Positions 1-7,950 are shown, numbered from the stretch's first letter. The stretch: 12,920 bases of DNA from Dehalococcoidia bacterium UBA1328 (GCA_002306815.1 DBTA01000003.1:1-12920); one strand, 5' to 3'. Made by a program: numbers and translations. Notes: generated from the letters alone by a model not told the origin.

Positions 1-1288
1 TTATGTCATCAATGTGCTCAATTCCAACTGACACTCGAACCATTGTTGGCGTAACACCCGTGGCAAGTTGCTCTTCCTCGGTCAGCTGTTGATGAGTGGT
101 TGACGAAGGGTGAATCACGAGCGTCTTCGCATCTCCAACATTAGCTAGATTACTCGCAAGCTTCAGGCTGTTAATGAAAGTGACTGCATCGTCGTATCCA
201 CCGTTCAGTTCGAAGTTCAGCATGGCGCCCGTGCCTCGCAGCGTGTATTTCTTGGCAAGCGCGTGGTACGGGCTTGATTCCAATCCAGGAAAGCTCACAG
301 TCTTAACAGCGTCATGAGACTGAAGCCACTTGGCGAGTTCAAGAGCGTTCTCAGTGTGCCGCTCTACACGAAGGCTCAGAGTTTCAAGACCTTGCAGAAG
401 TAGGAACGAATTAAACGGAGCTTGCGAAGGACCATAGTCGCGCAGTTGTTCGAGTCGTGCGCGCAATGCGAACGCTACGTTTCGCCCTTGAGGCACCCCT
501 AACATGTTGCAAATATCGCTACCGAATCCAAAGGCATCCCAGTGAACGAGTCCGTGGTAAGCTTCACTTGGTTCCGAGAACAGCGGGAATTTTCCGTTGC
601 CCCAGTCGAATGTACCGGCATCAACGATCACTCCACCGATGGTCGTTCCATGCCCGCCAATCCACTTGGTAGCGCTCTCTACAACCACATCCGCACCATG
701 GTCGATCGGGCGAATAAGCGCACCGGCCGCACCAAGGGTGTTGTCAACTACAAAAGGAATATCATGAGCTTTTGCTACTGTTGAAATCTTCTCAAAGTCG
801 GGAATATTGAATCGAGGGTTACCCATCGACTCGACATAGATAGCCTTCGTGTTTTCGTCGATAAGTTTCTCGAGCTCTTCGGCTGTGTCGTCAGCAGCAA
901 ATTTTATCTTGATTCCCAAACGAGGGAACTGCACTTTGAATTGGTTGTAAGTCCCGCCGTAGAGATACGGCGATGAAACCAGATTGTCACCAGCCTGCAT
1001 CATGTTCGTGATCGCAAGAAATTGCGCCGACTGCCCGGAAGCAGTCGCAAGTGCCGCCATTCCGCCTTCAAGTGCAGCAACTCGCTTCTCGAAAATATCC
1101 GTCGTCGGATTTCCCATACGGGTGTAGATATTCCCGAACTCCTTCAGGCCAAATAAATTTGCACCGTGCTCGGCACTATCAAAGACATACGAAGTAGTCT
1201 GGTAAATAGGGACGGCCCGTGCATTGGTTGTGGGGTCAGGCTCCTGCCCTGCATGAAGTTGCTGTGTCTCAAATCTGTAGTCGCTCAT
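1..1288 (-). CDS. metY: O-acetylhomoserine sulfhydrylase (MetY-like), 3' end cut by window
   Basis: This PLP enzyme of the Cys/Met metabolism family would convert O-acetylhomoserine and sulfide into homocysteine in the cytoplasm. The gene enters from the left edge: 429 codons are present and the frame is still open (last residues IEHIDDI), so only about 10-15 residues should be missing. ATG at 1286-1288 opens a typical N-terminus (MSDYRFETQQLHAG). Visible family landmarks are YTRMGNP at residues 55-61 (phosphate contacts from the partner subunit), SPYLYGGTYNQF at 106-117 (PLP-stacking Tyr), VVDNTLGAAG at 180-189 (Asp182 should contact the PLP ring nitrogen), and SATKWIGGHG with Lys208 as the Schiff-base lysine. 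The insert and the GGHGTT segment favour MetY over cystathionine gamma-synthase/MetB. The ribosome site is poor (purine-rich AAAGAAAGATCAAAG). The following gene lies outside the window, so pairing with metX cannot be tested. Confidence 0.95.
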   Translation of the reverse strand, partial: MSDYRFETQQLHAGQEPDPTTNARAVPIYQTTSYVFDSAEHGANLFGLKEFGNIYTRMGNPTTDIFEKRVAALEGGMAALATASGQSAQFLAITNMMQAGDNLVSSPYLYGGTYNQFKVQFPRLGIKIKFAADDTAEELEKLIDENTKAIYVESMGNPRFNIPDFEKISTVAKAHDIPFVVDNTLGAAGALIRPIDHGADVVVESATKWIGGHGTTIGGVIVDAGTFDWGNGKFPLFSEPSEAYHGLVHWDAFGFGSDICNMLGVPQGRNVAFALRARLEQLRDYGPSQAPFNSFLLLQGLETLSLRVERHTENALELAKWLQSHDAVKTVSFPGLESSPYHALAKKYTLRGTGAMLNFELNGGYDDAVTFINSLKLASNLANVGDAKTLVIHPSSTTHQQLTEEEQLATGVTPTMVRVSVGIEHIDDI

Positions 1289-1389
1289 TTTCTTTGATCT
1301 TTCTTTGCCTAGTGGGTAATGAAATTACATCAGACAATGTGTTGCCTAAACCGAATATTTCGATCGCACCAACATAGCGTTAATGCTGT

Positions 1390-1419
1390 TTGTTCATGCA
1401 ACAAGTAACTTGACGTTAC
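1390..1419. promoter_or_regulatory. Two abutting 15-bp palindromes upstream of metY, candidate operator
   Basis: TTGTTCATGCAACAA (1390-1404) and GTAACTTGACGTTAC (1405-1419) are each a 5-bp inverted repeat around a 5-nt centre, and they touch without a gap. On the minus strand they lie just downstream of a weak promoter-like pair, TTTTTG (1444-1449) and TATACC (1422-1427) with 16 nt between them. A regulator bound here would sit at the predicted metY start of transcription. The symmetry is seen directly; the regulatory role is inference, and no regulator family is recognised. Confidence 0.35.
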
Positions 1420-1542
1420 CGGGTATACAAACATCTTAAGCTACAAAAACATTCCAATATTGCTCATTGCGTTGGTTTAAACCATGCGTATGGATTGCCC
1501 AACCGATGACTAAAGCTATATCTGATGAACATTTTAGATCAA

Positions 1543-2766
1543 TCAGATTAAACCGATCGAAATTGCTTGGTAAACAGTCGCCAAAACCTGCTTCAGTCGA
1601 CGATCGTGTTTAGGCTCACTCTGCATGCCATTGAAAACAATAGAAACTGCGAGACCTCGTTCGGGATCGGCAAATCCCGTTGAAGATCCTTTGCCACCGT
1701 GTCCGAACGTGATTGGTGACGCGGCAGTACCATATCCGTACGGAACAGCGGGACTATGCCGCTGACTGTCGATAAAAAACCCAAGCCCACGATCCATTAC
1801 AACCCCAAAGGTCTCATCTAGCAATCCCTCGTGTTGTCGACTGGTGAGTGAAGCGACCATTTCGGTCGAAATTATTTTTTCACCATTGGACGTCATGCCA
1901 TCGTTGAGCAACATCGAGTAAAACTTCACCATGTCATGAGCCGTCCCATGAAAAGTGCTACCGGGACTAAGAAATCTGCCCATCCGACCCGGTGTGTATG
2001 CAGGATGTACGGACATCGGTGAAATTCGAGAGTCATGCATCGCGCCTAGCCTGTCGACAAGGTTGATAGCGGTTACTGGGTCAATGTTTGGATAGGTGTC
2101 CGTCATTTCCAACGGATCAATAACGAAGTCGTACACAAAGGACTCGAAGGAACTGCCGCTAGCACGCTCGATCACTTCCCCTAAGATGTGCCATCCGGCA
2201 GTGGGTAGGTATGCAGATCGCTCTCCTGGCGTCCAATCATCTATTGGGTGCGAATCGCTTAGTCGTGCGATCACCTCAGTGTGATTCGCTTCACCGTCGG
2301 CAAGTACATATTCGACCAGTCCCGAAGTGTGGTTCATTACATGCCGAACCTGAATAGCCGACTTCCCGTGGGCAGAAAACTCAGGAATATGCGTTGCCAC
2401 CGGGTCATCCAGATTCAAACGCCCCATATCAACGAGAACACCTAAAGCCACCGCAGTTATAGGTTTGGCGGATGAAAAAAGCGGCATCACCGAATTAGTG
2501 GTAAGAGATATACCCGAATCGACAACAGTTTCGCCTACCGCAAAGTCCGCTACAACTTCGCCATCTAGAGCGACGCACAACTGCGCGCCGGGCTGAAGAC
2601 CATCGATGATTTGCTGCTCGATAAGTTCTTCTACCGGCACGAATGCCGGGGGAAGCAATGGATCCGAAATTGATTCTGTGATGATCACTTCAATATGGTA
2701 TTCACCCGGGGCTACCTCAGTCCAACTAAATTTCTCGCAGTCCGGTGTCCATTCTTCATAAATCAC
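1543..2766 (-). CDS. Serine beta-lactamase-fold hydrolase (PF00144 type)
   Basis: This is a member of the beta-lactamase class C/esterase/D-aminopeptidase superfamily. Its substrate cannot be told from sequence; an esterase or peptidase is more likely than an antibiotic-resistance enzyme. I place the start at GTG 2766 because GGTGA lies five bases upstream; GTG 2775 and TTG 2811 in the same frame are alternatives. From the 2766 start (407 residues) the motifs are SSAK with nucleophile Ser98 and Lys101, MNHTSG near 144-149, Tyr186 in YLPTAGWHILGE (the YxN position reads YLP), and HGG at 356-358. About 80 residues precede the usual fold, with acidic and aromatic content and no signal peptide or membrane helix, so the protein should stay in the cytoplasm. 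It is divergent from the aldolase gene, with about 74 bp between the two starts. Confidence 0.88.
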   Translation of the reverse strand: MIYEEWTPDCEKFSWTEVAPGEYHIEVIITESISDPLLPPAFVPVEELIEQQIIDGLQPGAQLCVALDGEVVADFAVGETVVDSGISLTTNSVMPLFSSAKPITAVALGVLVDMGRLNLDDPVATHIPEFSAHGKSAIQVRHVMNHTSGLVEYVLADGEANHTEVIARLSDSHPIDDWTPGERSAYLPTAGWHILGEVIERASGSSFESFVYDFVIDPLEMTDTYPNIDPVTAINLVDRLGAMHDSRISPMSVHPAYTPGRMGRFLSPGSTFHGTAHDMVKFYSMLLNDGMTSNGEKIISTEMVASLTSRQHEGLLDETFGVVMDRGLGFFIDSQRHSPAVPYGYGTAASPITFGHGGKGSSTGFADPERGLAVSIVFNGMQSEPKHDRRLKQVLATVYQAISIGLI

Positions 2767-2840
2767 TGCTTTCACCCCGCCCGACTTGCGAGTATTCTCT
2801 CGGTGTAACAATTTCAGCGAGCAACGTGGAGCACAAACGG
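2767..2840. promoter_or_regulatory. Divergent intergenic region, hydrolase / aldolase
   Basis: These 74 bp separate the two chosen GTG starts and must hold the promoters of both genes if neither transcript begins further inside a neighbour. The aldolase ribosome site GGAG (2828-2831) lies nine bases before its GTG. I found only weak -10/-35 matches on either strand and no strong palindrome. Confidence 0.4.
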
Positions 2841-3611
2841 GTGAACAAAAATCTACTCAAGCAAAAGCTAAACGACGGCAAATCGGCAATAGGTCCGTTC
2901 GTCGGACTTCCTTCTCCAGGGATGACGGAAACGATGGGCTGGATGGGCTTTGATTTCGTCGTGATCGACTGTGAACACGGTCCAATGGACTATGAGACCG
3001 CCGAACACATGATCCGCGCAGCAGAACTTTCGGGTGCGACCGCGATTCTTCGTATCGGACTCAACGAGCAGCAGCACATCCAGCGGTATATTGACGCCGG
3101 TGCTGCTGGAGTCATGATCCCGCTGATCAACAACGGAGAAGATGCGAAACAAGTTGTCGACTCTGTGAAGTACCCGCCTGTTGGTAAACGCGGAGCTTTC
3201 GCAGGGCGTAACGCTCGGTTCGGTCTACAGGACATGGCGGAGTACATCAAGGAATCGAACGAAGAAACGTTCATTTCTCTGCAGATTGAAACACCCGAAG
3301 GAATTGAAAACGCAGACGAAATAATCGCTACTGATAATGCAGACGCCATCTTCCTTGGGCCCGGTGATCTTTCAGTGAATTTTGGCATTCCCGGACAAAC
3401 GATGAGCGATCAGGTAGTCGACTCGGTCCAGGACTTACACGAGCGAATCACGGCAGCGGGCAAGCACACCGGCACGTTGGGTGTGACCGTTGAGCAAACC
3501 TTATTCTGGCACGAGCGGGGAATCAAGTGGATCGTCAGTTCGGCTCCGAAATTCATGCAGGCTGGAGCTGCGGACTATCTCGCCGGAGTCAAGGGTCCGC
3601 TCGGGCTGTAA
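2841..3611 (+). CDS. HpcH/HpaI-family class II 2-oxo acid aldolase
   Basis: The product (256 residues) is a metal-dependent pyruvate aldolase of the HpcH/HpaI TIM-barrel family, which cleaves 2-keto-3-deoxy or 4-hydroxy-2-oxo acids to pyruvate plus an aldehyde; the exact aldehyde is not readable. GTG 2841 is chosen because GGAG sits nine bases upstream. It also puts the expected residues at almost the same numbers as in E. coli HpaI: catalytic His46 in DCEHGP, Arg71, metal ligands Glu150 (QIETPEGIEN) and Asp176 (GPGDLS). An in-frame ORF reaches back to 2745, but those 32 residues do not resemble the family and overlap the neighbouring gene. The next gene begins eight bases after this stop, indicating one transcript. 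Proximity to a GH88 remnant hints at a role like 2-keto-3-deoxy-L-rhamnonate aldolase; that is inference. Confidence 0.92.
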   Translation: MNKNLLKQKLNDGKSAIGPFVGLPSPGMTETMGWMGFDFVVIDCEHGPMDYETAEHMIRAAELSGATAILRIGLNEQQHIQRYIDAGAAGVMIPLINNGEDAKQVVDSVKYPPVGKRGAFAGRNARFGLQDMAEYIKESNEETFISLQIETPEGIENADEIIATDNADAIFLGPGDLSVNFGIPGQTMSDQVVDSVQDLHERITAAGKHTGTLGVTVEQTLFWHERGIKWIVSSAPKFMQAGAADYLAGVKGPLGL

Positions 3612-3619
3612 AAATTTTG

Positions 3620-4375
3620 ATGCCGAAACCCCGTTTTACACCTCGCCAGGCAGTTGAGAACCGCCTCAAGGCGCGAGGAGACTCCCTTGCCAACATGCGT
3701 GTCGGCAAGAAAGTTTTGATCGTGTGGACGGAAGCCTGGGCGGAGCAACTTTCTGAGGCACTCGGTGCGACTCCTGCGCCACACATGATGTTTATCGATA
3801 CTTTCTGGATTCGCACGGTCGATAACGATCAAGGCGGTGTAAGTGTCGGTTTTGCTCCTATTGGCGCCCCGGGGACCGTGATGATCATGGAAGACCTGAT
3901 CGCACTCGGAGCGGAGTCCATAGTGGGAGTTGGAGCTTCGGGCGGATTAGATTCACGCTATCGAGTCGGTGATGTGCTTGTTCCCGAAACCGTAAAAGTT
4001 GTGGATGAAGGCACATCTGCTCATTACCCGGGTGAAGGTGACCCATCCGCTGATCCGGCAATGGTCACGGAATTGGGCGCTCTTCTGGCCAAACACGGAG
4101 TCCGCAATGCCCATGGTAAATGGTGGACTACAGACGCCTTCTACCGTGAGATGATCGATGATATCGAGTCGCAGATCGCAAACGGCATTTTGGGCATCGA
4201 TATGGAAACCTCAGCGATGTATCGGGTTGCCGAACATCGTGGTATTAGCTGCTGCAACATGCTGATCGTCAGCGACGAGTTGTGGGCCGACTGGAACTAC
4301 GGAATAGATTTCTCTGAGTTTGGAAGCGGACTGAAAGCCATGCAGGCGGCCGCGGTGGAGTGGGCGCTTAGCTAG
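3620..4375 (+). CDS. Nucleoside phosphorylase-I family protein (uridine/purine phosphorylase-like)
   Basis: This 251-residue protein has the PNP/UDP phosphorylase fold, whose members split nucleosides with phosphate to base plus ribose-1-phosphate, or hydrolyse related N-glycosides. Supporting segments are the phosphate-loop region GAPGTVMIMEDLIALGAES (82-100) followed by GVGASGGL, the aromatic WWTTDAFYRE (168-177), the family signature GIDMETSAMYR (192-202) with the ribose-contacting Glu196, and VSDEL with the expected catalytic Asp219. Length matches the family. ATG 3620 lies eight bases after the aldolase stop with no clear Shine-Dalgarno, so translation is probably coupled. The N-terminal 30 residues are basic and not family-typical, and an internal ATG at 3695 is possible. 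Substrate is unknown; its pairing with an aldolase could mean a non-nucleoside or sugar-linked substrate. Confidence 0.88.
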   Translation: MPKPRFTPRQAVENRLKARGDSLANMRVGKKVLIVWTEAWAEQLSEALGATPAPHMMFIDTFWIRTVDNDQGGVSVGFAPIGAPGTVMIMEDLIALGAESIVGVGASGGLDSRYRVGDVLVPETVKVVDEGTSAHYPGEGDPSADPAMVTELGALLAKHGVRNAHGKWWTTDAFYREMIDDIESQIANGILGIDMETSAMYRVAEHRGISCCNMLIVSDELWADWNYGIDFSEFGSGLKAMQAAAVEWALS

Positions 4376-4406
4376 GCGTACAGCCCGGGTTGCTGGAACG
4401 GCGCGG

Positions 4407-4500
4407 TCAGCCGCCTGTGATTTTTTGCCGGACCGATTCGAGCACATCTGAGGCAATTTCGATCGCGTGAGTCGAGTCCGTAGTGTCCGCCAACACGTTG
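4407..4500 (-). pseudogene. Possible C-terminal coding remnant, unknown family
   Basis: On the minus strand a reading frame of about 29 codons, ending at TGA 4407-4409, gives a protein-like amphipathic tail (ADTTDSTHAIEIASDVLESV, then RQKITGG). Its upstream end runs directly into sequence that is convincingly coding on the other strand for a GH88-type hydrolase, so it could not continue as a normal gene. I read it as the last piece of a gene whose 5' part was deleted together with the 5' part of the GH88 gene. I do not recognise the family, and a chance ORF of this length is not excluded. Confidence 0.3.
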
Positions 4501-5010
4501 CAACCCAACGGACTCTGGTGGCACTGCAAGGCGTCACCCTATTTCTGGGGTCGAGGTAACGGCTTTGCCGCGTTGGGATTTGCCGAAACTCTTACTTACC
4601 TGCCCGAAGATCACTCATCCCGGGAACAACTGCTCCACACACACCTGCTGCATCTCGAAGGTCTTGTGAATCACCAGGATGAATCGGGAATGTGGCGCCA
4701 GCTGGTCGACATGCCTGAAACATACCGTGAGTTCAGTACGACATCGATGATCGGATATTCATTGGCTCGCGGGCTCAGAGAAGGCTGGCTTGCCAGCGAA
4801 TGGCGGCCGATGCTGGACAAAGCGTGGGCGGGAATCGCAGAACGAATCTCGGATAGCGGGGAGCTCGAACACGTTTGTGTCGGCACCGGCCCTCTCGAAT
4901 CGCTAGATGCCTACGTCAACCGGTCGTACACAGATGGTCTCGATGATCGTGGAGGCGCTATGGCGCTGTGGTTTGCAGTTGAAATGGCGAGGCTCGAAGC
5001 CGGCGTTTAG
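4483..5010 (+). pseudogene. 5'-truncated GH88/GH105 unsaturated glycuronyl hydrolase remnant
   Basis: The encoded 175 residues match the C-terminal half of YteR/GH88-GH105 hydrolases, which remove unsaturated uronic acids from oligosaccharides made by polysaccharide lyases. Family-typical segments are PYFWGRGNGFAALGFAETL (19-37), PEDHSSRE (41-48), NHQDESGMWRQ (63-73), TSMIGYSLARG (87-97) and DDRGGAMALWFAVEM (154-168). Full members have roughly 340-380 residues. The N-terminal half of the alpha/alpha barrel, which carries the catalytic aspartate, is absent, and an in-frame TGA lies at 4468-4470. GTG 4483 is the only nearby start and has no convincing ribosome site. No internal frameshift or stop is seen, so truncation may be recent. 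Its stop overlaps the end of the FAD oxidoreductase gene on the other strand. Confidence 0.75.
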
Positions 5011-6137
5011 TCGGACTGATTCGTAAATCGTTCAAGGCTGAATTCTTCGATTGGTAGATCTGTAATCCCGTGCTGGACTAGATCGGAAATTGCCTTGCCA
5101 ATAACTGGTCCCATCAAGATTCCTTTGCCACCGGTGCCTGTTGCGGTAAACAGACCGTCCTTGCCTGGCACTCCACCAATAATCGGCTCGCCATCGGCAG
5201 CGACAGGGCGCATGCATGCGGTGTGAAGGACCAATTGGTGGGACTCTAGCTCCGGCATAATCCTCGTACCTCGTTGAGAAAGCGTCTCCATCGCTGCAAG
5301 CGACGGAGTCATATCAAAACCTCTGCCGTCTTCCGATGTTGCAGCCAACCATGTTGCCCCATCAGCCTTTTGGACGACGGAGCATGAACTGCCAAGTGCG
5401 TTGCCATGAAGATGAAACCCAAGAGGTGGGTTGAAGCCCTCGACTCGTACGATTTCACCTTTCTGAGGCACAATTGGAATATCAATGTCGGTCCACAGAC
5501 TCGCCGTTCCACTCCAGGGTCCCAGAGCGAGTACCACAGAATCACAACTGATTTCTTCATTGCCAAGCTGAACGCCGATCGCACGATCCTTCTCGTAAAC
5601 GACTCCGGTCGCCTCGCTAAGCACGATTTCGACACCTCGTGATTCTGCCGCCTGCGCTGTCGCTAACGTGAGGTTATAGCTGTCGAGCATGATTACATCT
5701 TCGACGAGAATCCCGCCGTAAATGTCTTTGGATATACGCGGCTCAAGCTTGTGAATCTCGTCAGGTTCCATCCACCTTGAACTGAACTCATCGAATTCGT
5801 TGATTCGGTCGACTTCAGACATCAGAGACGGGATTTCCGATTCATCGAGAGCAAGTTCAATGTGAGGCATCCTGAGAACTTGGGCATCGACACCCGATTC
5901 TTCCTGCACCACATCGAGCATCTCTTTGTGCATCTTGAACGATCGGTGATTCAATATTTCGATTTTGCCAGCCTCATTCGTCGGGTTGAGCAACCCCAAC
6001 GCGTACCCCGAAGCGTGGTTTCCGACTGAGTCACGCTCGATGATCGTGACTTGAACGCCTTCGGAAGCAAGTCGGTAAGCAATTGATGATCCGATTATCC
6101 CACCACCAACTACCACAACATCACTTCGTTGCCTCAT
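5007..6137 (-). CDS. FAD-dependent amine/amino-acid oxidoreductase (DAO family)
   Basis: This flavoenzyme (376 residues) belongs to the D-amino-acid oxidase/glycine oxidase/sarcosine oxidase family, which oxidises the C-N bond of amino acids or N-methyl amines. The N-terminal Rossmann motif GGGIIG (11-16) with Glu34 at the end of the second strand (IIERD) binds the ADP part of FAD. SGYALGLLNP (43-52) is the flavin-proximal segment, CMRPVAADGEPIIGG (308-322) the family signature, and TGTGGKGILMGP (333-344) the C-terminal FAD contact. The start is secure: AGGAG lies eight bases before ATG 6137. That ATG overlaps the stop of the upstream Nudix gene as ATGA (6134-6137), implying translational coupling. 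Substrate cannot be assigned; ThiO-like glycine oxidase and sarcosine/dimethylglycine oxidase are both plausible. Confidence 0.92.
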   Translation of the reverse strand: MRQRSDVVVVGGGIIGSSIAYRLASEGVQVTIIERDSVGNHASGYALGLLNPTNEAGKIEILNHRSFKMHKEMLDVVQEESGVDAQVLRMPHIELALDESEIPSLMSEVDRINEFDEFSSRWMEPDEIHKLEPRISKDIYGGILVEDVIMLDSYNLTLATAQAAESRGVEIVLSEATGVVYEKDRAIGVQLGNEEISCDSVVLALGPWSGTASLWTDIDIPIVPQKGEIVRVEGFNPPLGFHLHGNALGSSCSVVQKADGATWLAATSEDGRGFDMTPSLAAMETLSQRGTRIMPELESHQLVLHTACMRPVAADGEPIIGGVPGKDGLFTATGTGGKGILMGPVIGKAISDLVQHGITDLPIEEFSLERFTNQSD

Positions 6138-6661
6138 CGCTCTTTCTCCTGAGATTCAAGCCAATCGTCGATTATCCGTTTGTCGTGACCAAATGCGAGA
6201 CTCGGGAGTGCATCTACTTCGAACACCTTCACATCGAGCGTTTCGTGGTCGGCGGACGCGAGTTCACCACCTAAAAATTGCGCGTCATAAACTGCCAGCA
6301 CGATCGGATTGCCTTGCTCGGAATACAGGCCTACTAAATGGTCAACCTCAACTTCTAACCCACATTCCTCGAGGACTTCGCGCTCTATGGCTCTCTCGAG
6401 TTGTTCACCGCGATTCACATATCCAGAAGGAAAGCTCCATTTGCCAATTGCAGGCTCAATCGCCCGCTGGACCAGGACAATTCCGTTTTCCATAGGGACA
6501 ATTGCCGCCACGGCCAGTTTCGGATCGCTCCAAATAGTCCTGCCACAGTCAGAGCATTCGGGATGTCCGTGATCCCCTTCGATCAGTTGGGGGAAAGAAT
6601 GTGTGTGATGTTCAGTCAATGTGGATGAAACTTGAATCGACTTTGGCAGATTAGCCGGCAC
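6134..6661 (-). CDS. Nudix hydrolase with short N-terminal zinc-ribbon-like segment
   Basis: The 175-residue product has a full Nudix box from Gly80 to Leu102: G-x5-E86-x7-R94-E95-V-x-E98-E99-x-G-L, so the Mg2+-binding, diphosphate-cleaving site is intact. Upstream is one CSDCG knuckle (Cys36, Cys39) followed by WSDPKLAVAAIV, the pattern seen before the Nudix fold in NudC/ADP-ribose-type members, but the second Cys pair of a complete ribbon is lacking, so metal binding is uncertain. The substrate is probably a nucleoside diphosphate linked to a small group (NADH, ADP-ribose or FAD are options). Start GTG 6661 has no clear ribosome site; TTG 6619 is an alternative. Its stop overlaps the next gene's ATG, so it shares an mRNA with the FAD oxidoreductase. 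A link to flavin or NAD turnover is inference. Confidence 0.9.
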   Translation of the reverse strand: MPANLPKSIQVSSTLTEHHTHSFPQLIEGDHGHPECSDCGRTIWSDPKLAVAAIVPMENGIVLVQRAIEPAIGKWSFPSGYVNRGEQLERAIEREVLEECGLEVEVDHLVGLYSEQGNPIVLAVYDAQFLGGELASADHETLDVKVFEVDALPSLAFGHDKRIIDDWLESQEKER

Positions 6662-6755
6662 TTCAGATTACGAAATGTGACTGCCGACTCTATCAGAGCA
6701 CTGCACATACTATCTCCGGCGCTTGTTCGCTCCTCGAATAGAAACGGACGCTAGA

Positions 6756-7949
6756 ATGCTTTGCTTATCGCACCAGCGAAAAAAACACCGAGATCAACTA
6801 TTGAATTCATTTCTCAAATCAGTCCTTGTCCGTTATCTACTTGTCCCTATTGCCGGTGTCGTGGTGCTCGTGATTTTTGGCGGAGGATGGTACTTCTCTA
6901 GCGTTCTTGAGGAGGACGGTCTACGGGTGGACAACGATCCCGGTGACTTTCTCGTAAAGATCACTGGCATAACGGACAACACGATCACACTCAGACAAAT
7001 AAAAAGTCTTGAGACAGAAGAAAATCTCGCGATCTCTGCTCTCTGGGGCATAACCAACGGAGAGAGCTACGGACAGCTTGGAGATTTGATCTCCGAGGAC
7101 GACGGACTCATCACTCGGGAGTTCACTTTGCTCGAAGGCGAGTTTCGACCGGGGACCGACGCTCGATTCGAACGAACCCCGTACCCTCACGACCCATATT
7201 TGGCTCACGAACTCGACTACGTCGAAGTATTCATCGAAGCGCCGCTTGGCGATATTGGAGCCTGGTTAGTCGAAGTCGATTCTGATGCATGGGTGATCCT
7301 TGTACACGGACGCACAAGCAATCGAGATTCGTCACTTAAGATCCTCGACGATTTATACGAATTGAACGTAAATTCGCTAACTATTGATTATCGAAACGAT
7401 GAAGATGCCCCTCCAAGCGAATCTGGTTACTACGACTTCGGAGTCACTGAGTGGGAGGATCTCGAGGCGGCGGTTCAATACGCGCTTGATGACGGCGCAC
7501 AAGAGATAATTTTGGTTGGCTACTCGATGGGCGGTGGGGTTGTAGTCAACTATCAGTTGCGCTCGCCGCTATCGCAGCACACCAATGCTCTGATTCTGGA
7601 AGCCCCAATGCTCAATTTCGGTCGAACAGTCGACAAGGGCGCACAAGAGCGCAGTGTCCCGTACCCAATTACTGCAGTTGCTAAGACGCTGGCAAGTTTC
7701 AGGTTCGGAGTAGATTGGGGCGCGATAGACTATCTTTCGCGAGCCGACGAAATCGATGTGCCCGTACTTCTAATGCATGGAGAAGAGGATGACACTGTCC
7801 CTCTCGAAACAAGCATCGAGTTCGCAGAAGCGCTTCCCAATCTGGTCGAGTTTCATGCCTACCCCGAAGTTGGTCACGTCGCCATTTGGAACTGGCACCC
7901 CGACGAATACGAAGAACTTGTCACGGAATTCATCGAACGGCATCGCTGA
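6756..7949 (+). CDS. Membrane-anchored alpha/beta hydrolase
   Basis: This serine hydrolase has 397 residues from ATG 6756; an in-frame TTG at 6723 would add 11 residues, and TTG 6801 is also possible. A single hydrophobic helix near residues 28-50 (VPIAGVVVLVIFGGG inside it) follows a basic stretch, so the enzyme is likely an N-in, C-out anchored protein with its catalytic domain outside the membrane. After a roughly 100-residue acidic region comes the canonical fold: oxyanion strand VILVHGRTSNR, nucleophile elbow GYSMGG with Ser257, acid in LLMHGEEDDTVP with Asp345, and catalytic His374 in EVGHVAIW. The triad is complete, consistent with a lipase/esterase or peptidase of the lysophospholipase-like group. 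It is divergent from the Nudix gene and convergent with the permease, the two stops being one base apart. Confidence 0.9.
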   Translation: MLCLSHQRKKHRDQLLNSFLKSVLVRYLLVPIAGVVVLVIFGGGWYFSSVLEEDGLRVDNDPGDFLVKITGITDNTITLRQIKSLETEENLAISALWGITNGESYGQLGDLISEDDGLITREFTLLEGEFRPGTDARFERTPYPHDPYLAHELDYVEVFIEAPLGDIGAWLVEVDSDAWVILVHGRTSNRDSSLKILDDLYELNVNSLTIDYRNDEDAPPSESGYYDFGVTEWEDLEAAVQYALDDGAQEIILVGYSMGGGVVVNYQLRSPLSQHTNALILEAPMLNFGRTVDKGAQERSVPYPITAVAKTLASFRFGVDWGAIDYLSRADEIDVPVLLMHGEEDDTVPLETSIEFAEALPNLVEFHAYPEVGHVAIWNWHPDEYEELVTEFIERHR

Positions 7950-7950
7950 C

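Noticed and set aside
1520..1548. ATCTGAT/ATCAGAT dyad at the end of the hydrolase gene
   Set aside because: AT-rich 7-bp arms with a 15-nt loop and no U-tract; too weak to call a terminator.
2745..2840. Upstream extension of the aldolase ORF
   Set aside because: The 32 extra residues do not fit the family, overlap the divergent hydrolase gene, and a GGAG site supports GTG 2841.
4398..4426. GGCG/CGCC stem followed by a T-run after the phosphorylase gene
   Set aside because: The stem has only four base pairs and the T-run is offset by several bases, so I do not call a terminator.
4211..4537. Minus-strand ORF of 108 codons
   Set aside because: Arg/Thr-rich shadow of the phosphorylase gene in a different frame from the remnant called at 4407-4500.
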